In this document: piece by piece, positions 60,287-64,000 of the stretch
Layout: every line of letters starts with the position of its first letter
How positions within the stretch are numbered: position 1 is the first letter of the stretch
Source: Agrococcus carbonis
GTDB lineage: Bacteria > Actinomycetota > Actinomycetes > Actinomycetales > Microbacteriaceae
NCBI RefSeq assembly: GCF_900104705.1
Contig: NZ_LT629734.1
Coordinates: 2,108,001 to 2,172,000, forward strand
Reading direction: 5' to 3'
DNA length: 64,000 nucleotides
The notes under the pieces: generated by a model
Seen by the model: only the letters and a program-made list of their open reading frames with translations
Told to the model about the DNA's origin: nothing
The model's database searches: none
Position numbers and translations under genes: made by a program

Positions 60287-61446
60287 CAGCGGCTCGCTCT
60301 CGTGCGGCGCGCGTGGAGCGAGAGCTCGAGCAGCAGGATGGCGGCCGCGAGCGCGATCGCGAGCGCGAAGCCCCACAGCGCCGCGGAGAGGCCGCCGATC
60401 GCCGCGCCGCCCAGCGGGCCCGCGGCGGCGAGCGCGAGGGACGCGACGCGGGTGCGCAGCAGGGCCCGCCCCGGGAGGTGGATCCGGGCGGCGAGGTAGT
60501 AGAAGTGTGCGGGCAGCGCGCTCGCGACGAGGAGCGCGACCGGCGCGAGGTGGGGGAGCAGCGCGTGCAGCACGCTCCCCGGCATGAGGCCGAGTGCGTC
60601 GATGACGAGCAGCGCGCCGACGACGGCGCCCGCGACCGCGGCTCCGGCCCCCACCGAGAGCGCGAAGGCGCGCGCGCCGACGAGCGGATCGATGCCCCAG
60701 CGGGTCATGAGCGGTCGCAGCGGGCCGAGCAGGAGGAGCGACGGCGACGTCATGCTCTGCGCCGCGCGGTACACGCCGTAGCCCCCGAGTCCGAGCGGAC
60801 CGGCGAGGAGCGCCGGGACGGCGATCGACCCGGCGTCGAGCAGCAGCGACTCCGTCAGCAGCACGCGGACGTCGGCGCCGTGGCGAGCGAGCCAGCCGCG
60901 GAGCCTGAGGCGTCGCCACGGGACGCGCTGTGAGAGCAGGATGCCGGCGAGGTTGCCGGCGAGCCAGGCCGCGGCGACAGCCTCGAGCGGCTGCAGCGCG
61001 GTCGTCGCGAGCGCCCAGCTCGCGACCGTCACGGCCGTCGCCGTGAGGTCCGGCGCGGTGAGGTGGCGCCCGTCGTGCTCGGCGGCCGCGACGTAGCGGG
61101 CGCCCGCGCGGTAGGCGGCGAGCACGGCAGCGGCACCGAGCGCCCACATCGCCCACGGCGCGCCGATCACCGCGAGCACCGCGGCGAGCACGGCGGCGCC
61201 CGAGACGACGAGCGCGAGGAGCGCGCCGCAGTACGCCGCCCATGGCGCCCGGTCGGCGTCGTCGCCGCGCGCCCACGGCTCCGAGACGATCGAGAGGCTC
61301 AGCGACAGCATCCACGCGAAGGCGAGGTAGACGAGCCCGAAGGCGCCGTAGTCGTGCGGCGCGAGCGTGAGCACGGCGATCACCTGGATGGCGAGCTGCT
61401 GCACCGCCATCGCGATGTACGCGACGACGAGCCCGCGGCGCGTCAT
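60286..61446 (-). CDS. Polysaccharide flippase-like membrane protein (Wzx/MATE type)
   Basis: A 386-residue protein with about 11 membrane helices. Early residues (VLTLAPHDYGAFGLVYLAFA) match the start of Wzx-like exporters, as does GGYGVYRAAQSMTSPSLLLL near residue 210. It probably flips the lipid-linked repeat unit. Coupled to the glycosyltransferase downstream. ATG 61446 has only a weak ribosome site; in-frame upstream GTG codons near 61500 are possible. Confidence 0.8.
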   Translation of the reverse strand: MTRRGLVVAYIAMAVQQLAIQVIAVLTLAPHDYGAFGLVYLAFAWMLSLSLSIVSEPWARGDDADRAPWAAYCGALLALVVSGAAVLAAVLAVIGAPWAMWALGAAAVLAAYRAGARYVAAAEHDGRHLTAPDLTATAVTVASWALATTALQPLEAVAAAWLAGNLAGILLSQRVPWRRLRLRGWLARHGADVRVLLTESLLLDAGSIAVPALLAGPLGLGGYGVYRAAQSMTSPSLLLLGPLRPLMTRWGIDPLVGARAFALSVGAGAAVAGAVVGALLVIDALGLMPGSVLHALLPHLAPVALLVASALPAHFYYLAARIHLPGRALLRTRVASLALAAAGPLGGAAIGGLSAALWGFALAIALAAAILLLELSLHARRTRASR

Positions 61447-61571
61447 CGACGGGCCGCGCTGGTGGCCTGGCGAGTGGGCCGCTCGAGCGGGCACGGCCCC
61501 GCCCGGCCCGCCCGCGGCGCGCGCATGGGCGGGCACCGATGCGCCGCCGGCCGCGCTCTGCGCCGCCACGG

Positions 61572-62759
61572 TCAGGATCCTTCGGCTCGCGCCGGCACGG
61601 TGGGTGCGGCGGATGCGGGCGGTGCGGCGGGTGCGGGCCGTGCGGCGGATGTGGGCGGTGCGGCGGATGCGGGCGGTGCGGCGGATGCGGGCAGTGGCGC
61701 GACGCGGTCGACGAACGCGAGGATCTCGTCGGCCGCGCGGGTGTACGACAGCAGCGCGGGGTCGGGGAGATCCTCGCCGCGCGTGCGCGCGGCGTCGAGC
61801 ACCGCATCCGCGAGCGCCTCGATGTCGCCCTCGGGCGCGGTGCGCGTGCCCGGCACGTCGCGCACGCCCTTGACGTCGAAGCCGGCCGTCGGGATGCCCA
61901 TGGCGACCGCCTCGAGGGCGACGCGGGGCAGCCCCTCCCACCGGGAGGTCTGCACGAGCGCGTGCGCGCGCGCGAAGTGCGGCCGCGGGTCGACGTAGCC
62001 GGGGAAGCGCACCGGCAGGGCGCTGCCGACGCGATCGCGCAGCGGCGCCCAGCGCGCTCCCTCGCCGAGCATGTCGAGCTCGACCGGTACGCCCCGCGCG
62101 AGCAGCGCCTCGACGAGCGCCACAGCGGCCTCGGGCTGCTTCCGCGCCGTGAACTCGCCGCACCACACGAGGCGCAGGGGCTCCCCGGGCCGCCACGCCT
62201 CGCGGGGCTCCCGGGCGTAGCGGGCGACGTCGAGCCCGACGCCGCCCGGCAGGCGCACGCGCGGCACGTGCGGGGCGCGATCGGCGAACCACTCCTCGTC
62301 GGCGTCGTTGATGCAGATCACGCCGGCGCTCCGGTGCAGCAGGACGCGCTCCGCCGCGCGGAAGGGCGCGTCGCGCAGCCGCGAGCCGTTCCAGTGGAGG
62401 CCGTGGCAGAAGTAGACGACCGGGACGGGCAACGCCACGATGCGGCTGAGCGCCGACGCCGTCGCGGTGCTCGTGATGACGACGTCGAGCCGGTCGCGCA
62501 GCACCCACGCTCGCAGCGCCCTCGGCGCGCGCACGTTCGCGATCCGCGGCGCGCGCGTCATCCCGTCGATCACCCGCTGCTCGGCGAACCGCCGCGACCG
62601 GTCGCCGGCGGCGGTGCTGACGCGCACCCCGGCGCGCGTCCAGTGCTCGACGATCTCGGGGAAGAACGCGTCGAGCGTCGAGCCGACCGAGGTCAGCAGC
62701 CCGATCGACCGCGTCGCTCCCCGTGCGCCGTCGCTCGTGCGGGGGATCCCGGCGGTCAT
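61572..62759 (-). CDS. Glycosyltransferase family 4 with repetitive C-terminus
   Basis: A 395-residue GT-B glycosyltransferase. N-terminal domain TSVGSTLDAFFPEIVEHWTR, acceptor loop YFCHGLHWNG, and the GT4 nucleotide-sugar motif in TSRWEGLPRVALEAVAMGIP with the EX7E glutamates. The last 40 residues are PASAAP repeats coded by five 18-bp units (61604-61693). The start overlaps the upstream aminotransferase stop by ATGA. A 125-nt gap without an obvious promoter separates it from the flippase. Confidence 0.93.
   Translation of the reverse strand: MTAGIPRTSDGARGATRSIGLLTSVGSTLDAFFPEIVEHWTRAGVRVSTAAGDRSRRFAEQRVIDGMTRAPRIANVRAPRALRAWVLRDRLDVVITSTATASALSRIVALPVPVVYFCHGLHWNGSRLRDAPFRAAERVLLHRSAGVICINDADEEWFADRAPHVPRVRLPGGVGLDVARYAREPREAWRPGEPLRLVWCGEFTARKQPEAAVALVEALLARGVPVELDMLGEGARWAPLRDRVGSALPVRFPGYVDPRPHFARAHALVQTSRWEGLPRVALEAVAMGIPTAGFDVKGVRDVPGTRTAPEGDIEALADAVLDAARTRGEDLPDPALLSYTRAADEILAFVDRVAPLPASAAPPASAAPPTSAARPAPAAPPASAAPTVPARAEGS
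61604..61693 (-). repeat. 18-bp minisatellite (5 units) in a glycosyltransferase gene
   Basis: Five tandem 18-bp units of the form GTGCGGCGGRTGCGGGCG start at 61604, 61622, 61640, 61658 and 61676, with one to three base differences. They encode Pro-Ala-Ser-Ala-Ala-Pro-like hexapeptides. Confidence 0.9.
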
Positions 62760-63901
62760 GCGTGCGCTCCCGTCGCGTGGTGCGCGAGCGCGGCGCTCAG
62801 CGCGTCGAGCACGCGATCGACCGCGGCGTCGTCGAGCGCCGAGCCGCTCGGCAGCGCGAGGCCGCGGGAGAAGAGCCGGTCGGCCGCCCCCGAGAGGAAC
62901 GCGCGCCGGCCGCGGAAGGCGGGCTGCCGGTGCATCGGCTTCCAGAGCGGGCGCGCCTCGATGCCGCGCCGGTCGAGCGCCTCGGCGAGCGCCGTCGGCG
63001 TCGGGCCCGCGGCGTCGAGCAGGATCGCGGTGAGCCAGCAGTTGTCCTCGGCGTCGCCCTCGCCCTGGAAGAGCGCGATGCCCGGCGCCTCGGCCACGAA
63101 CGCCCGGTAGCGCTCGCGGATCGCCCGGCGCCGCGCGATCATCGCGTCGAGCCGCGCGAGCTGTGCGCGGCCCATCGCGGCGAGCAGGTTCGAGAGGCGG
63201 TAGTTGAACCCGATCTCGGCGTGCTCGTAGTGCCTCGCGGGCTCGCGCGCCTGCGTCGCGAGGTGCCGCGCGCGGGCGATGAGCGCTGCGTCGTCCGAGA
63301 GCAGCATGCCGCCGCCCGAGGTCGTGGCGATCTTGTTGCCGTTGAAGGAGAAGACGGATGCGTCGGCGAGCGACCCGGCGCGTCGGCCCCCGTGCGAGGC
63401 GCCGAGCGACTCGGCGGCGTCGGAGAGCACCGCCAGGCCGAAGCGGCGGGCGATCGGCAGGATCGCCGAGTAGTCGGCCGCGCGGCCCAGCAGGTCGACC
63501 GGCACGATCGCGGCGACGTCGACGCCGTCGCGCTGCAGCTCGCGGAGCGCCGCCTCGAGCAGGGTGGGGTCGAGGTTGCCCGTGACTGGGTCGCAGTCGA
63601 CGAAGACCGGCTCGGCGCCGGTGTAGCAGATGGCGTTCGCGGTCGCGGCGAAGGTCATCGTCGACGTCACGACGGCGGTGCCGGGCCGCGCGCCCATGCC
63701 GAGCAGCCCGAGGTGCAGCGCCGCCGTGCCCGACGCCAGGGCGACGGCGTGCGCGACGCCGACGCGGTCGGCGAGCTCGCGCTCGAAGGCGTCGACGTCG
63801 GGCCCGAGCGGGGCGATCCAGCCCGAGTCGAACGCCGCGACGATCGCCGCCAGCTCGGCGGCGCCCACGTCGGGCGCGGAGAGGTGGATGCGCTCGCTCA
63901 T
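62756..63901 (-). CDS. DegT/DnrJ/EryC1 sugar aminotransferase
   Basis: A 381-residue PLP-dependent aminotransferase acting on keto-deoxy nucleotide sugars (PglE/ArnB-like). ASGTAALHLGLLGMG near residue 57, STMTFAATANAI near 80, and the PLP Lys in FSFNGNKIATTSGGGML near 190. FNYRLSNLLAAMGRAQL near 230 is a strong family mark. It implies an amino-deoxy sugar in the polysaccharide. ATG 63901 overlaps the stop of the preceding partial gene (ATGA). Confidence 0.95.
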   Translation of the reverse strand: MSERIHLSAPDVGAAELAAIVAAFDSGWIAPLGPDVDAFERELADRVGVAHAVALASGTAALHLGLLGMGARPGTAVVTSTMTFAATANAICYTGAEPVFVDCDPVTGNLDPTLLEAALRELQRDGVDVAAIVPVDLLGRAADYSAILPIARRFGLAVLSDAAESLGASHGGRRAGSLADASVFSFNGNKIATTSGGGMLLSDDAALIARARHLATQAREPARHYEHAEIGFNYRLSNLLAAMGRAQLARLDAMIARRRAIRERYRAFVAEAPGIALFQGEGDAEDNCWLTAILLDAAGPTPTALAEALDRRGIEARPLWKPMHRQPAFRGRRAFLSGAADRLFSRGLALPSGSALDDAAVDRVLDALSAALAHHATGAHA

Positions 63902-64000
63902 CGCGCGGCCCGGTTCGGCTGGCCGAGGGAGACCGGCGCGTGCTCGACGGGCGCGTGCTCGACGAGCGCCGGCTGTGTCGGCCGACGGCTGGGCGGCGGC
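63898..64000 (-). CDS. C-terminal end of the preceding polysaccharide-locus gene (partial)
   Basis: The minus-strand frame ending at 63898 overlaps the aminotransferase start by ATGA and encodes 33 visible residues: a Pro/Arg-rich stretch, a duplicated VEHAP, then VSLGQPNRAAR. Too short to identify. In PglCDE-type loci the neighbour is often a sugar phosphate transferase or acetyltransferase, but the visible tail shows neither. Confidence 0.6.
   Translation of the reverse strand, partial: PPPSRRPTQPALVEHAPVEHAPVSLGQPNRAAR

Noticed and set aside
61604..61693. CRISPR array or phase-variation tract
   Set aside because: There are no spacers, and the 18-bp unit keeps frame, so it cannot switch the gene off.

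Overview
The window comes from the chromosome of a very GC-rich actinobacterium, most likely a member of the Microbacteriaceae (an Agrococcus-like organism is my best guess, held weakly). The evidence is the very high third-position GC, many genes with a TANNNT box about 6 nt before an ATG/GTG start (leaderless transcription), and actinobacterial marker genes: DtxR/IdeR, the XPB helicase with its DRD partner, DUF3027, DUF3263, a RimJ-GlpR pair, cydAB with a fused CydDC, and a WXG100 protein. There is no transposase, integrase, phage gene or CRISPR array.

Layout. 1-3.2 kb: a truncated sugar-ABC ATPase (-) and two thioredoxin-fold extracytoplasmic proteins (+). 3.3-6.3 kb: tRNA-Thr, an acetyltransferase, a YdcZ-type transporter, msrB, DUF3263 and a LytR_C protein. 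6.3-8.2 kb: groEL behind two CIRCE operators, then hairpins and REP-like repeats. 8.3-10.9 kb: a WXG100 protein and an OmpR-type two-component system. 11-14.7 kb: XPB helicase, DRD protein and a small membrane protein, coupled. 14.8-17.9 kb: cold-shock protein, DUF3027, serC, DtxR. 18-19.7 kb: two secreted NlpC/P60 hydrolases. 19.76 kb: tRNA-Arg(CCT), followed to about 30.3 kb by a copper-resistance island (DUF326 remnant, DUF6153, DUF305, BNR protein, then copZ, a secreted protein, copA, a His-rich YHS protein, copB and csoR behind a CsoR operator). Decayed genes lie inside it and at its right border. 30.4-32.8 kb: a FemAB-like enzyme and an M23 peptidase. 32.9-37 kb: a 1256-residue SF1-like protein with ruined ATPase motifs and a coupled small protein. 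37-43.3 kb: mscL, FmdB, 5-FTHF cyclo-ligase, an LLM-FAD oxidase fusion, DUF1003, RimJ and GlpR-like divisome genes. 43.3-47.2 kb: a tandem repeat array, tRNA-Ala, an MFS transporter, ferredoxin reductase and small proteins. 47.2-55.6 kb: cydA-cydB (-), divergent BlaI-M56 pair (+), and a single-chain CydDC (-). 55.7-64 kb: an exopolysaccharide locus with a phosphatase and a Wzz/BY-kinase (+) converging on a coupled minus-strand cluster (aminotransferase, glycosyltransferases, flippase, polymerase).

How it fits together. Three themes recur. Envelope assembly and remodelling: NlpC/P60, M23, FemAB, GlpR and the polysaccharide locus; the three hydrolase genes share a GTGAC/GTAAC direct repeat resembling an MtrA operator. 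Redox and respiration: DsbA-like proteins, MsrB and cytochrome bd with its assembly exporter; the cydA promoter carries three identical-spacing operators best explained by the adjacent BlaI-family repressor. Copper defence: chaperone, two P1B ATPases, periplasmic His/Met-rich proteins and the CsoR sensor. REP-like repeats are scattered between genes and, unusually, have expanded in frame inside the CydDC linkers.
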